Shown: one piece after another, positions 33,224 through 45,502 of the stretch
Layout of the letters: the number at the start of each line of letters is the position of its first letter
How positions within the stretch are numbered: the stretch's first letter is position 1
NCBI GenBank assembly: GCA_029449245.1
Contig: JANATF010000003.1
Coordinates: 1,922,001 to 1,986,000, forward strand
Direction of reading: 5' to 3'
Origin: Mortierella alpina
Lineage: Eukaryota > Mortierellomycota > Mortierellomycetes > Mortierellales > Mortierellaceae
Length of the DNA stretch: 64,000 nt
Position numbers and translations under genes: made by a program
The notes under the pieces: generated by a model
Seen by the model: only the letters and a program-made list of their open reading frames with translations
Told to the model about the DNA's origin: nothing
Database searches by the model: none

Positions 33224-35131
33224 ATGACCATGATCATGACTGACCTTGTTACGAAACAGCAAGAACGAAACCTGCCTTTATATCCTTTTACAACCCAAAC
33301 GCCAAAGAATATCCAGGTATGATCTATACTGGCGTAGCCCGATCGTCTTGTATGTATATGCACACTGCGACTTCGAAAGTGGGAAGCAATTATACTACAA
33401 CAACAGCAACGTCAACAACATTAACGACATACATCCCACCGTACGCGCTACCCTTCTTCGCGTCTTTGAACAAAGGAACCCACAAACCCGAGACGATGCT
33501 AATCGTGCAAAAAACTTCCTCCTCTCCTTTTTTTCCTGATCAGTTCAATGAGGCAACCCTCTCATTCAGAGAGGTAACCGGTGCTAGATCAAGAGTGGTG
33601 ACTCAAGTCAACTCTCAAGCGCAAAGCCCTCAGTCAACCCCATTGAACCCCACAACCGGCTCTATTGCCGATAACACATTTAACGTAAGCCTTTTCTTCA
33701 AACTTGAATCATGAGCGACGCGTCCAAGTCATGCTCGCCAAATGAGTCAGAAAGACGACGATATTACTCTTGTTTTCTATAGTTGAACTCAGTCCCTCTT
33801 CAACCCGTCTAGCAATGAGCTGCTGCTCCTTGAACACTGCCCGCGTTTTATTCGATTCGAACCACTTGTCCGTCGGGGAGAAAGTTTAGATTACATTATG
33901 AACGCCCACGTTTCCTTGGTATCACAGGGAGAAAACTTTAAAAATGCTATCAATCGCACCATCTCCTCTGTTTTTTAAACCCATTTTTTTAAGGTCTTTC
34001 TGGTTGATGACTCTTAGCATCGAGACGCGTGCGGCGCAGTCTTTTCTTTCTCCAACTAGGGAATGCTAGAAAACTACATCATTCCAAATGCTAAAGCGTT
34101 CTCTGTACCGTCTCCTTTCTCTACTAGGGACGCAATGCCTATCCCAACCCTGAGCTCAGCCCATGCTCTGGTTGTCGCAACATTACCTGCTCCTTTTGCA
34201 AAGCCCAATCTAAGCCGGCCTACATCATCGCTCGGGATGAAAGCCCGAACCATCAGCACGACGACGTCAATCCACTATTGCATTTGAACCAAGCAAGACC
34301 GTCCAGAGCATCGTTAAAGTCCTGTGGTGTCAGAGACGCGGTGCAGCGCTGGGGCGAGCCTCGGACCTTGCTTGACGTTCAAGAGCTGTTTGTCAGAGCA
34401 TGCTCTCAAGGCGAGAATCCAACTCTTTTGCCATGGTGTAACCAGCCATTGACGACAGCGTTCTTGACGAGCGCAGAAAGGATCGTTGAACTGAACCAAT
34501 GCGGATACCTGGTGATTGATTCTCAACCAGCTGTGAATGGCGTCAAGAGCGACCATGATATCTACGGATGGGGACTTAAAAGTGGATACGTGTATCAAAA
34601 GGTAAGAAAACGAGCCTGTTTTTTTCACTCCACTCACTTGGCCGAGACCCCCTTTATCTAACAATCTCGACGATGCAAAAAAAACATTGTTAGGCATACG
34701 TGGAGTTCTTCATCCCTCCACATCAACTCCCAACCCTCATGCAAAGGCTAGGCTGCAAACCCCATTTCACGTTTGTGGCTGCCAACAAATCTGGAGATCT
34801 CCAGACAAATATTCCGTATTCACGCACGGGTGGCCGTTGCTCGAACGTTGTCACTTGGGGCGTCTTTCCCGACTGCGAGATCGTTCAAAAATCCATTGTT
34901 GACCTCGAGGGTTTCATAAAGTGGAAAGGGGAGGCTCTGGAGGTATGGTGTCAGTGGGCTCATGGCTACCCAGAGTCTTCGGAAGCCAGGACCTTGCTCG
35001 AGATTATAGGCGAGGAGTGGTATTTAGTGAATGTTGTGAATGATGACTATCATGATCCTGAAGGTCTCTTCGCGTTCTTTGAGGAGGATCGTTCGGCGCA
35101 AGAGGGATTGCGGCTGCAGCAACGCCAATAG
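33224..35131 (+). CDS. Composite protein: unknown N-terminal region plus MTHFR C-terminal regulatory domain, no catalytic barrel
   Basis: Proposed exons 33224-33316, 33544-33684, 33793-33918, 34128-34601 and 34694-35131, all phase 0; 423 aa. The last two exons are clear MTHFR C-terminal (SAM-responsive) domain: RWGEPRTLLDVQELF (about 194), LLPWCNQPL, IDSQPAVNG (about 251-258), YGWGLKSGYVYQKAYVEFF across the final splice, VVTWGVFPDCEIVQKSIVD, and WYLVNVVNDDYHDPEGLF. Exon 34128-34601 has no in-frame ATG, so upstream exons are required. Those found encode no TIM barrel but a short unknown region with CSGC/CSFC (133-144), possibly zinc-binding. The junction 33918/34128 (GTATCA donor) is the weakest. 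Without the barrel it cannot reduce methylene-THF. A SAM-sensing or regulatory role is speculation, and a decayed gene is the alternative. Confidence 0.6.
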
Positions 35132-36412
35132 CAACAGCAGCAGCAGAGGCAGACCGAACCGCAGAAGGGTGTGAATTGCAGCTAGAAGCTGAAACGAAGG
35201 ACTTGCTCTAGGTGCCGTCGACTAGTGCCGGATATCTCGGCGTTAACAATGGTGGCCAGCCACTCAAGTCGGGTGCAATGCTTGAAAGATATTCTAGTCA
35301 GTCGGTATCCTGTCCTCTCGTACAGCGTGCGAAATACACATAGTTCTCGTTTGGCTGTAGGGTTTCTTGATCTCAGGTCAATGGTGTATCAGAGTATCCG
35401 CTACCGTCCTGAAACGCGTGGCATCAGCCTGCCAGGGCTTGAGGGTTTGTGCATATGCTATGCGAGGCACACGCTGCGTGTGTTGTATCATCCTTTGTGC
35501 CTGAATGCCAAGGAAACATGTCGCGCCAAGACTTTTGGTGCTTCATGCACAGATCATGAAGTGATGTGCCGAAGCTGAAGTAGACTATCGACCGTGGAGT
35601 GAGCACTTCTGTTTCCTCTTTTCTTGGCGCTCTAATTTAAGATGCGCTTTTCAAATGAAAAAAAAAACTTTGTTTCGGCCGTCAAAAAGATGTCTTCATG
35701 TTCCTGATTCCTTTTTGCACACTCCTCCATCCTCCACGTTGCCCATTAGAATAGCACCGTGGATGGGGGTTTGAGGCATACCGGGACCCATTTCATGTGG
35801 AATGAGCTTGGCGAAATAAAAAGTCACTTGCAGTTTACCACCAAGAGGGTTTTATATGAGCTGGGCAAAATCTTCATTCGCTTTGTGCATTCAAACGAGA
35901 GACGATCGCACGGCGTCGTGGTAGTACAGCAGACGAAACGTTCTCATCAGTTAGAAAGGAAACAAAAACTAAAAGTCGAGTAAGCGTGAACTCTCTACTT
36001 CCGCATGCTCTTGATATTTTGGCTGTACCGAGTGAGCGAATAAAGTTTTTTGTCAAACAACAGCCTTGACACTCAAGTGCTGTATTCTGGTCCCGCTCTG
36101 GCTCAGCTGCAAGACGTGCTACCACAAACGTATGCCGCTCGTGAGCCAGGAGAGAGACATACCCTGCTGTAGGCTACCTACTCGACGCCCAAAGACAACT
36201 CTTTATAAAAAGGACGAACACAGACTTTTGCGGAATCTCACTCTTTTTCATTTTTCTATCTTGTATTCTATTTAATTAGCAGGGATCCATCCACACTTTC
36301 GCTGGTACCTGATCGTCTCCGTTTTTCTGCTCGGGAAGCACCTCCCCACCTGGCCTCACCTCCCACCCTGACAAGTAGCACAGCCTTCTTCTTATCCTCC
36401 TCCTACCCCACA
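35132..36412. other. 1.3-kb intergenic region, no gene seen
   Basis: It begins with a CAGCAGCAG-rich 3' stretch. The frame at 35225-35578 has no family character. The right end is leader of the ABCA gene, with C/T-rich sequence and a TTTATAAAA-like element near 36201. Confidence 0.45.
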
Positions 36413-39400
36413 ATGTCAAGAGATCTCGCCCTTCAACCTCGGGATGCAGACTCTCGCAGTCATCATTCCAACCGCTCACAGAACTCTAACAAGCATCATA
36501 TCCCAGGATCGACAGCACCCACACCCTCCACCACAGCAGCATCATCCCCTATCGTCTTTGCAACCGCACGTCCGTCCTCCGGTGTAGGAAGATGGTTTCG
36601 TCAGCTGGGTGTGGTCTGTCGTTTAAACTTCATTCTTCAGATCCGGTACTGGAAGGCGGCGCTTTTGCAGGCAATTCTCTTGCCTCTGCTCGTCGTCGGC
36701 ATCATCTTTGGAGCTCAAAAAGCAAGTACGGCTGGTGACGGAAAGGTCAACGCCGCTAATAATGTTGTACAGACGTGGAAACTGGACGGCCTTTATCAAT
36801 GCAAGGTAGATAAAGACATAGGTCAACAAAAAAAAAACTCCATGACCTCCCACTTCTCTTTGTTCCATGTAATAACGTCTTCTCTGCGCTGTAGCCCGAG
36901 CCTCTTTCGAATGCATGCATGACCCTGGTCTACGCGCCGCAAAACGCAGAGACCACTCAGATCATGAACTATTTCCAAACAAAGAACCAAGAGCGCACAA
37001 ACGCCGCCATCGCGATAGAGAGTCAAGTCTGGCAGGATATGGCCAGTGTACCCTCCAACAACATGGGCATTGTGCCCATGTCCTCAGACAAGTTCATCTA
37101 TGACTATGCACTTACTCATCCAGATACCATCAAACTCGGTAAGCAAAGGGTTCCAAAGCCGACATTCATTACTTTCCTTTCCTTTTCTTCGGGAGAGGAA
37201 ACGCTCAGGTTATGAAGAGGAATTCTTACAATATTTTGGGCTATTTTAGGCGTCGTGTTTACAAAGGAGGTACCTGCGAATGGACCTGTCCATTGGAACT
37301 ACCAGGTCTGGTACAATATGTCTCAAGCTGTCAACATGTCGACCGTGCCAGGATACAAGTACACTAAGGATGCGGGTGTCAATCGTGATGACTCTACGGA
37401 TGATGCGTATGGTTCTCTGCTACCCAATATGATCCGCGCCTTGGACGAATCCCTGTTGACGTTCCTCGACCCTACGCACCAGCAAGCCGATCTGGATTAT
37501 TCACTCAAGTCCTTCCCAACTGCAAGCTCCAAAAACAGATACAACTCCAAGGACTTCATTCTATTGGCGCTGTCCAATCTCTTGGCTCTCCCTGCCTCGA
37601 TCACCATGGCCATGTCCATGCTCAGAGTCGCTCGCGAAAAAGAAAACAAAAACAGAGAGTCGATGCAAATGATGGGCCTTAGTCCTGTCGTCTACTGGAG
37701 TGGTCAGTGGCTCACGTCCTGGATCATGGCCCTGATCCAGGGTTCCGTCATGGTCGTGCTTGGATATGCCTTTGGAATCAGTCTCTTCCGCAACACCAAT
37801 TGGTTCGTCCTCTGGTGCATGTTTGTGCTCCTGGCCTACGGCATGACCCTGTTTGGTTTCTTCCTCACCACCTTTTGTCAAAAGTCTGGAACGGCCCTCG
37901 CCTTTGGGTTTGCCGTCGTCGTCGCAGTCCTGATCATTGTTCCTATCTTGGGCGGTCCCTATTGGACCGGTCTGTGGGTCAAGGACAACGCGAAAACCTA
38001 TACCTGGATCGTCAGTTTCTTCTTCCCGCCGCTGCACTTTGCTCGTTTGATCGGTCAAATCTCAAGTTTAGCGCTCGGACAAAACAACGAGACCACGGGA
38101 GACTACATGCCAGGACCTGGATTCTTCTTCTCCAACTTGACCAACTACAGCTACGAAGGATCCGATGCCGGATGGTCCGACTGGTTGCCCCTGCCTGTCT
38201 CTGGTTTGACCTACTACGGCATCACCATCGTCCTTCTCGCACTCCTGACACTCTACTTTGACCAGGTCATCCCCAACGAGCATGGCCATTCCCGTGGCCT
38301 CTTTTTCTTCTTTGGCAGCATCGGAAAGCTCTTCCAACATATTCGCTATGGCGGTAGTGCCGGCGTCGCTCGCCAGAAATCGGCTGATGCTCAAAAAATC
38401 CTGCCATACGAAGGTATCCCGCCCCAGAATGAGGACAGCGACGTCGTTGCAGAGCGCGAGCGCGCCGTCAATTGTCAAAGTCAAGTCGCCATCCGCGTCT
38501 CTAACTTGACCAAAGTGTACACTAAGAACGGCCCCGGCTTTTTCAAGAACCTGTATCTGACTCTCTGCTGTTGCTGCTGCGGTAAACGGCGCCGGTCCAA
38601 CAAGGTGGTCAACAGGGCCGTGGACCGATTGAATATGCTCACAGAGCCCGATGAGCTGTTTGCACTGTTGGGTCAGAACGGTGCTGGAAAATCGACCACC
38701 ATGCAGATGCTCTATGGAGTGACCGACCCAGCCTCTGGAGACGCGTTCTTGTTCAATCGATCAATCAGAACGGACATGCAGGCCATCCGAGCCTCGATGG
38801 GTGTTTGCCCACAGCACGATATCCTGTTCAACGACCTGACCTGCTGGGAACACATGCAACTTTATGCTGGTATCAAAGACTTGCCTGCGGATGCGTTGGT
38901 AGCGTCGTTTGACGAGAAGGAATCCATCAAGGAAAATATGCGGGAGCGTCCATCCTGGATCCGTTCACGACTTGAAGCAGTTCAACTCTGGAAGGATCGC
39001 GACACCATGGCTGGCCGTCTCTCGGGAGGCATGAAGCGTCGTCTCTCGACCATTATCTCGACCATTGGAGACCCCACGGTCCTGATCCTTGATGAGCCCA
39101 CAACTGGTTAGTGTCCTGTCTCTTTCCTTTCTTCTAATGGTTGTTATTTATGACGATCCTATCTACATTGCATGATGCTTATACGTGTTCCTTGCTTCAT
39201 ACAGGAATGGATCCTATCCATCGTCGACACGTGTGGACCTTCCTTGCACAGTTCAAACGCGGCCGCTCCATCCTCTTGACAACGCACTCTATGGAGGAAG
39301 CCGACGCCTTGGGAGACAAGGTCGCGATCATGGTCTCGGGTCATCTCAAGGCCATCGGCAACACCACACGCCTCAAGAACAAGTTCGGAAACGGTTACCG

Positions 39401-39737
39401 CGTCGAGATGGCCCTTGGTAATTTCATCCCCTCGGTCCAGGATCCCGCACACGCGCAGCAGCATCAACAGCGTGGTAATGTTCCTTCTCAGAAACAGCTG
39501 GAGCAGGAAATGACAGAGGCGACGATGGCCATCATCCCTCAGTCGACGCTCCTGGATCAGTCGGGTGGTGTCATGGTGTTTGGAATCCCAATGCATAGCA
39601 TCGAGCGCATGGCCGACCTGACGGCCATGCTGGAGAGGTGCCAGGCTCAAGGAAAGATCAAACAGTGGGGTATTGCCCAGACAAGTCTCGAGGAGGTCTT
39701 TTTGTCCTTGATCCGTGGCTCCGAGGACCGCCATTAG
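36413..39737 (+). CDS. Half-size ABCA-family transporter
   Basis: Exons 36413-36805, 36895-37138, 37250-39106 and 39205-39737; 1008 aa. One transmembrane domain is followed by one nucleotide-binding domain. TM1 is at about 82-100. A large extracytoplasmic loop follows, then a cluster of helices (FILLALSNLLALPASITMAM, LTSWIMALIQGSVMVVLGYAF, WFVLWCMFVLLAYGMTLFGFF, LAFGFAVVVAVLIIVPIL, WIVSFFFPPLHFARLIG, ITIVLLALLTLYF). The NBD is complete: Walker A GQNGAGKST (about 687-695), CPQHDIL Q-loop, signature LSGGMKRR (about 803), Walker B VLILDEPTTG, and H-loop His 859 in LLTTHSMEEAD. A Cys run (LCCCCCGKRRR) before the NBD may be palmitoylated. ABCA proteins mostly move lipids. Being half-size, it should dimerise. 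It is convergent with importin-5. Confidence 0.93.
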
Positions 39738-39917
39738 AGAACTTTGGGCGCGACGTGAGAATAAACATGATTCGTTTCGCTTTCAATGTGATTCATATCG
39801 CGATCACGCAAGTTTGCAATAATGATTCTGTTTTTCTATTGAGGGTGTACTTTTTTTTCATGCTACTACATCCAAACATAAATGGCGTAAGGACCTGTCG
39901 CTTTGATTCTTCCTTGT

Positions 39918-42900
39918 TTACAGATAGTTCAAGTCCTGGAGCGTCTTTCTCTTTTCGGGAGAAATACTGTTCCAGATGGTCGAAGTCATGTTTGAGTCCA
40001 TGGATCCCAAAGCAGCCTTGAGGGTTTGAACCATGCGGGTGGCAATGGGCTCTGGGATGATGCCGGCAACAAGGGCTTCTACCATAACGGTCACCAAATG
40101 AGGCATGTTCACATTGTTGAGTCCGAGAACTGAGGGATGTTGACTATGAGAAAGGAATGGATATCACCGTATTAGAAGTTACAGAGACAAGGCATGCGAG
40201 AGGAGATTGGAAACAAGATCGTCACTTACGCATCAATGAGATCCAAAAGGTAGGTATATGTGATAGGTGCCTCGTCCTCATCGTGCAAGAGAGGGAGAGC
40301 CTGGACCCAAGACGGTAGGACCGTGTTGACGTCAAACTTGCTGTTGTTGAACTTGCAAATCTTTGTCACAGCCGAGATCGCGTTCTCGCACACGTACACG
40401 TTCTCAATCTCCCTTGACTGGGGGGCGTTGATAACCTGGAAAAGGGGAGTCAAAGCAGCACTGCACACCTCTGCGTAATCGGGTCCTCCGTTCTGGGCAC
40501 AGATACCAATGCCGTAGCAAGCAGCCTGGCGAACATCAGCGGCAGCATCGACAATCGACTCGAGCATCTTGGGAAGGTATGGGATCATAATGGGCCACGA
40601 GTTGGGTCCGGTGAACTCGACAAGGTCATCGAGAACACATATGGCCCACTGGCGTGATGCAGAGTTGCTGTCTGACAAGAAGGTGGCAATCACTGGCTCC
40701 AAGGTCTTGAACAAGGGAAGGTATGATACACCGTGAGTCTTGAGCACGCTGTGGATAGTGCGCGACATCTCTCCGAGAACCGCCTCCTCGTTCATCTCTT
40801 CCTCCTGGATGGTCTCCTCATCCTCAGCCTCAAACTCGGCGCTGGCACGAGCCTCCTCACGGTGCTTAAGACGGGCATAGAACTCCTTGAGCTGAGCCTC
40901 CGTAGCACGAGTGAACTCCTCGAGCAGCTCCTGGGTCAGGCTGGGACCGTCCATAAAGTCCAATGACTCGTAGAACGAAATGTAGAGCTGGTGCAAGAAA
41001 GCGGGGTCGGCCTCAGTGGCCATGACCTCCAAGATCTTGTTGCAGATTCCATGCCAGAAGTTGATAACGTAATCCTGACCGAGCTCAGCCTGCTTGGCGC
41101 AGGAGATCAGCTGGGGGAGCGTGGCAGCAGCAGCATGGCGAACTCCATCGTGGAAGTAGAACTTAAGGAGGGGCAGGACAATGTCGCGAACCTTCTCAAT
41201 GTAAGGACGGAAGCCAGGTCCGAGCTCACGAGCGTAGCAGATCAGCATCTCCACAGCGGTACACTTCTCCTCCAAAACAGTGGTCTTGATACCAATCTGC
41301 TGGCCATCAACACCGACAAACTCCCAGCCATCCTCAGCAGAGTACTTCGACTCGATGTCATCCTCGGGATCCAAGACTGCAAAGTCGGGCTTAAGCTGAG
41401 CGCTGGCAAGCAGAGGGGGCATGACAATGTCCAGGTAAGGAACAAAGTCGCGTCCGAGGACTTTGCAAACACGAGCCCAAGCAGCCAACAAGTACGAGAC
41501 CTGAGGATCATCAGCCTCAGTGACGCTGGTCTGGGTCTGGATCAAGAGCTGGATGAACTCCTGCGCGTGGGGCGCAAAGACCTCCTTGCCAACAGCGAGG
41601 GCGATCAAACTAGCACACTCCATGGCCTTTCCGCGCAACAGTCTGTACTCCTTATTGGTTGCCTGACGGAGAACGTTGATGAGAAGAGGCATGATGCCGC
41701 TGTAGTACTTGACAAAGCGATCCTCTGCGCTGTCAGCAACCGTCGCAATGGTGGTAATGGCCTGCTCCTGAACATAGGTCGTTCCGGTGTTGAGAAGGGA
41801 GAGCAGGCGCTCAAAGATGGCGTCCAGGTAGGGCTCCAGAATGCCCTTCTCCACAGCCTCGCAAAAGTTGACCAATGCCGCGGCGGCATGGGCACGCACG
41901 CGAGGGAAGGGAGCATCATCCATGACGGGGATCAAATTGGTCAAAACAACGGCATGGTGGTTCTTCTGCATGGTTCCAGCAAAGTCGCTCGACATTTGTC
42001 CGATGGCATTGCAAGCAGCGTAACGAACGCGGGGGTGGGGATCGCGCAGGAAGGGAAGGACCATGTTGATAATCTTTCCGAGCTCGGCCTCCATGATGCG
42101 GACGCATCCCTCACCAATGGCCGAAACGGCAAAGAGAGCGGCGTGGCGAGCCTTCCAGTTCTCATTGGCGAGCATCTGAGGAATGTACACAAAGGACACG
42201 GGCAACATGGCCTTTCCTCCCAAAGCACGGGCCAAGCGATCCATGGCGTGCTCTCCGATAACATAGTTCTCGTCGTTATCGCCCTCATCCAAATCATCAG
42301 TGGTGTACCAGTCCTCGTCCTCCTCCAGCTCAGTCATCATCTCAAGTGCGACAGGGACAATGGTGGTGGTATAGTCTGGCACCTTGCGGACCATGCCAGG
42401 GGCGCACTCTGCCAAAGTCAACAGCAGCTCCAATGCAGACTGTCTAGTGCGATCCTCGAGCTCCTTCTTCTTGACAATCTCAATCATGAAGGGCAAGACA
42501 TCCACAATGACGTGACGGAAGAGGCGCGGTGAGTGCTCAGCCAACTCGATCAAGACAACGAGGCCATCGATCAAGGACTCTTCGTCTCCAGCGGCAACAA
42601 GAGCGTTCAACACCTCCAGCAACTGGGGCATCAGGGACGCCATCGAGTTGCGAGTGGCGTTGTTGGTATCCAGCATGAAGGAGACGGCAGACTTTGCAGC
42701 AGCCAAGCGGACCTGAGAGTATGAGAGCGTACGGATATCAGTGAATTAGTCATTGTCGAAGGGATACCAAGTGTGGGTGAGCGTGGTCGCTGGCTAAACC
42801 ACAAGCACTTACGTGGAGGTTTTCATCGCGCAGACTGTTAGCAAACACCGACTTGAGAATATCGACGTGCTGTCCTGAAATCAGGTTAGGGACGGAGGTA

Positions 42901-43746
42901 AAGATGCGGAAAGCAGACTCGCGATGTTCGGGCGAAGGTGACTTTGTGCACTCGAACAGAGCGGGAAGAATCTCGGGCCAGTCCACTATCGGTGCAAGGA
43001 ACGAGGTGGGTGTTAAAACAGTACTAGCAAACCACATCCTGTCCATAGGTCATCCGATATGAACCTGTGAATATACGTACGCTTTTTCAGTGTCGAGGCA
43101 CGGGCCATTTCGGCAATGGTGTCGCAGACCTTGTTGCGGACAGACTTGTTGGTTTCCTGAGAGAGTCCAGACAGGAAGTGGGTCTTCATGGCCTGTCGGG
43201 TCTCCTCCTGTGCGATGTCCCAAAGCGTGGCCTCTTCAGCCTCTGGGTCCTGGTTGGGGATTCCCTTGAACGCCACACGGCGAGTCAAAACTGCAGCAAA
43301 GGAGCGGAGCTGAGTGTTGCAGGGCGGTCGTGCAATTTTTTATGTTTGATTGTTGCGTTTTGCGTTGTTGGTCGACAAGGTCGGTTGTACAAGGAAGCAC
43401 GAGAAACCATGATCGTAAGCAGAGAAAGGGAGAGGATGGATTCCTAGATCGATTAGCGCTGATTCATGCTCTCGTATTGGTGGCAAACAAAACAGCAAAG
43501 CAAACCAGCAAGCAAGCAAGTAAGCAAGCAGGCAAGCAAGCAGGCAAGCAAGGACAAACTTACGTCTGGCTCGTCGCTGTGGCGGGAGAGGTAGGCGAAT
43601 CCCGAGAGAAGGGCGTCGGGGCTCTTGACCATCCACTCGTTGTTCAGCTGCTCCTCGGCGGCGGAGCGCACGGCATTGTCGTTGGAGACGAGGTTGGCGA
43701 GGACCTGGACGAGCTGGGCGAGGATATCCTGAGGCACGTTCGACAT
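39918..43746 (-). CDS. IPO5: Importin-5 / karyopherin beta-3 nuclear import receptor
   Basis: Five exons: 43746-43564, 43309-43081, 42985-42813, 42712-40230 and 40143-39918; 1097 aa, the same length as human importin-5 and close to yeast Kap121/Pse1. It carries ribosomal proteins, histones and other cargo through nuclear pores and releases them on Ran-GTP binding. HEAT repeats run end to end. Landmarks are LNNEWMVKSPDALL near the start, LRSFAAVLTRR after intron 1, the acidic insertion ELEEDEDWYTTDDLDEGDND, WKARHAALFAVSAIGEGC, PRVRYAACNAIGQMSSD, RVRAHAAAALVNFCE, and RQAACYGIGICAQNGG near the C-terminus. All phases match. Intron 1 (254 bp) holds a GCAA tetranucleotide tract. A 513-codon antisense frame overlaps exon 4 but is a shadow. 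Confidence 0.95.
43503..43553. repeat. GCAA/GGCAAGCAA tandem tract in importin-5 intron 1
   Basis: Repeated AAGC tetranucleotides with AGGC variants inside the first intron. Confidence 0.8.
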
Positions 43747-44161
43747 GGCTGATTATGGAGCGACGAAAAGACAAGAGCGAGCAGAACAACGAAACAAAGG
43801 ATGGGCACGGAGGAATGGAGTATAAAGTACAGGGAATGAAGGCGGCGGAGTGGAGATGATGGCGTGAATGGGCGGAGAGGGAGAGGCGAGGCGACTATGC
43901 GACTATGCGACTATGTGAGGGGGAGAGAAGAACGGGTGGAGAGAGAAGAGAGAAAGAGAGAAGAGAGAAGGGAAAAAAAAAAGCTTGGGCTCGACGTGCA
44001 CACACACACACACACACACACACACAACAACCACACGCTACTTTTTTTTTTTCTTTCTTTTGTTTTTGTATTCCAGCCATACACCCTTAAGCGCGTGAGG
44101 TGGCAAACACCTTCCTTGAAGCGCAGGCGATCCTCCGCATACCCATTCATGAGCCATAGCC
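43747..44161. other. Intergenic region: importin-5 leader and 3' end of oxygenase gene
   Basis: 415 bp with purine-rich GAGAGAAGAG tracts and a CA microsatellite. No gene. Confidence 0.45.
43999..44026. repeat. CA dinucleotide microsatellite
   Basis: Fourteen CA units between importin-5 and the oxygenase gene. Confidence 0.9.
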
Positions 44162-45502
44162 TCAACCTCGCTCCTCGTAGAACCGCCTCACGACGCCTGC
44201 ATGGCTGCGCACAAGGCCGCGCCACGCTATCCACCCAAACCGCTCGTGCTGGCGCGCAAACAGGTCGCCCTTCGGCACATCGCTCACAATGCCCTTGCCC
44301 TGCCGTCGGGCCTCGGCCTCCCTCCACAGCCCGAGCACCTCGTCGCTAAACTCGCCTGCGACATCCAGCGGCTTCAGCAGTGCATTGAGCGCCGGGAAAC
44401 TGAACCATGCAACAGAGTATCGCGTCTGGGCTGCAGTGGAGGGGAATACCACACGATGAGTGGCCGACTGCACAATGCCCCCCGTTAAATTCTCGACCTG
44501 CTGCCCAAAGTTGACAATGGTCGAGCCTTCTACATGGGGCACCGATATCCACGTGCCATCAAAGTCCTGTGCTTCAAGTCCACCCACCGATGAGGTCGAC
44601 AAGAGCGTTAGCCTATGTATGTACAACAAATGGATATCGAGTGGAAGGAACGATGAATGAGAAACAAAAGAAACCAGTAGTCTTGTGTGTGTGACAAGTG
44701 TTCATCTGAAATGCTGAAATAAAACTTACCAACCACTGTCCTTGTGCGCACCAACGCCTTGCTCGCTTCCCACGACTCTCTTGATGCCGTCCACCATTTC
44801 GCCTGCTGGATATCGAATAGTCTTCATCCTGGCAAAGGGCAATGGTCCCAATTTGTCCAGCTCCTCGTCTTTTCCTGCACCCTTCTCCACCGGTTGACTG
44901 CCGTCCAAGTACTGGCTCATCCTGCCTTCCTGTACACCCAACGCAAGCTCCACTGCCCTTGTGAGCTGCTTGCAAATCTCATTCGCAGCCTCGAACCAGT
45001 CAATCACAATCTCCTGATGTCCTGGCAGGGTCGCATCCTCTAGAAACTGGTTGGGGCCATACAGGTTGAGGTATGGTCTATCCTCCAGAATGCTCTTACT
45101 GATCTGGAGCGGCGCCACATGAAGACCATAATCCACCTGGTCACGGTGATCCTGAACCGACTGTGTGCGTTCATCGCCGAACTTGCAGTATCCGCGAAAG
45201 TGTCTCGAGTTGTCCATGTCGATCGAGAGGCGGTCTTTGAGGGGCAGTTCAAAGAGGCGGTCGCATAGCGAGAACATGTTTGCTCGCCGGTTGGTCTTTC
45301 TCGTGTCCCCAGAGTCAAGCGGGGTGTTGTGAAGATAGAAAAATCCGATTCCCACCATGGCTCGACGTAGTGCTCGGACAAACGATTGTGAGCGATCACT
45401 GGTCACATCGGCGGGGTCCCAAAGTGCATAGTCGAGGTGGTATTCTGGCAAGGACGCCAGTGAAGCTGTGGTTGAAGGGTTGTGCTTTGATGGGGAGACC
45501 AT
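44162..45502 (-). CDS. 2-oxoglutarate/Fe(II)-dependent dioxygenase (isopenicillin N synthase-like family)
   Basis: Exons 45502-44730 and 44612-44162 (117-bp intron splitting a Trp codon); 407 aa. The N-terminal DIOX_N-like part has LRRAMVGIGFFYLHNTPL and FELPLKDRLSIDM, then HFRGYCKFGDERT. The C-terminal double-stranded beta-helix keeps the iron triad H253-x-D255 (GAHKDSG) and H310 (SATHRVVF). The 2-oxoglutarate-binding R-x-S is R322/S324 (TRYSVAWFSF). It is larger than typical plant or bacterial members (about 330-350 aa), with extra sequence around SQPVEKGAGKDEELDKL and a C-terminal extension. The substrate cannot be read from sequence. No biosynthetic cluster surrounds it, so a stand-alone hydroxylase is more likely than a secondary-metabolite enzyme. 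Confidence 0.88.

Noticed and set aside
33852-33862. Box-B-like GGTTCGAATCG on the minus strand, possible tRNA
   Set aside because: No acceptor or T-stem pairing forms around it, and it lies inside a coding exon (RFIRFEPL).
34063-34287. 74-codon frame starting MLENYIIPN as the start of the MTHFR-like gene
   Set aside because: It is in a different frame from the MTHFR-like exon and overlaps the acceptor at 34126-34127.
40991-42532. 513-codon open frame on the plus strand
   Set aside because: It is antisense to the conserved importin-5 exon 4, is Leu/Asp/Gly-biased as expected for a shadow of HEAT repeats, and has no family motif.
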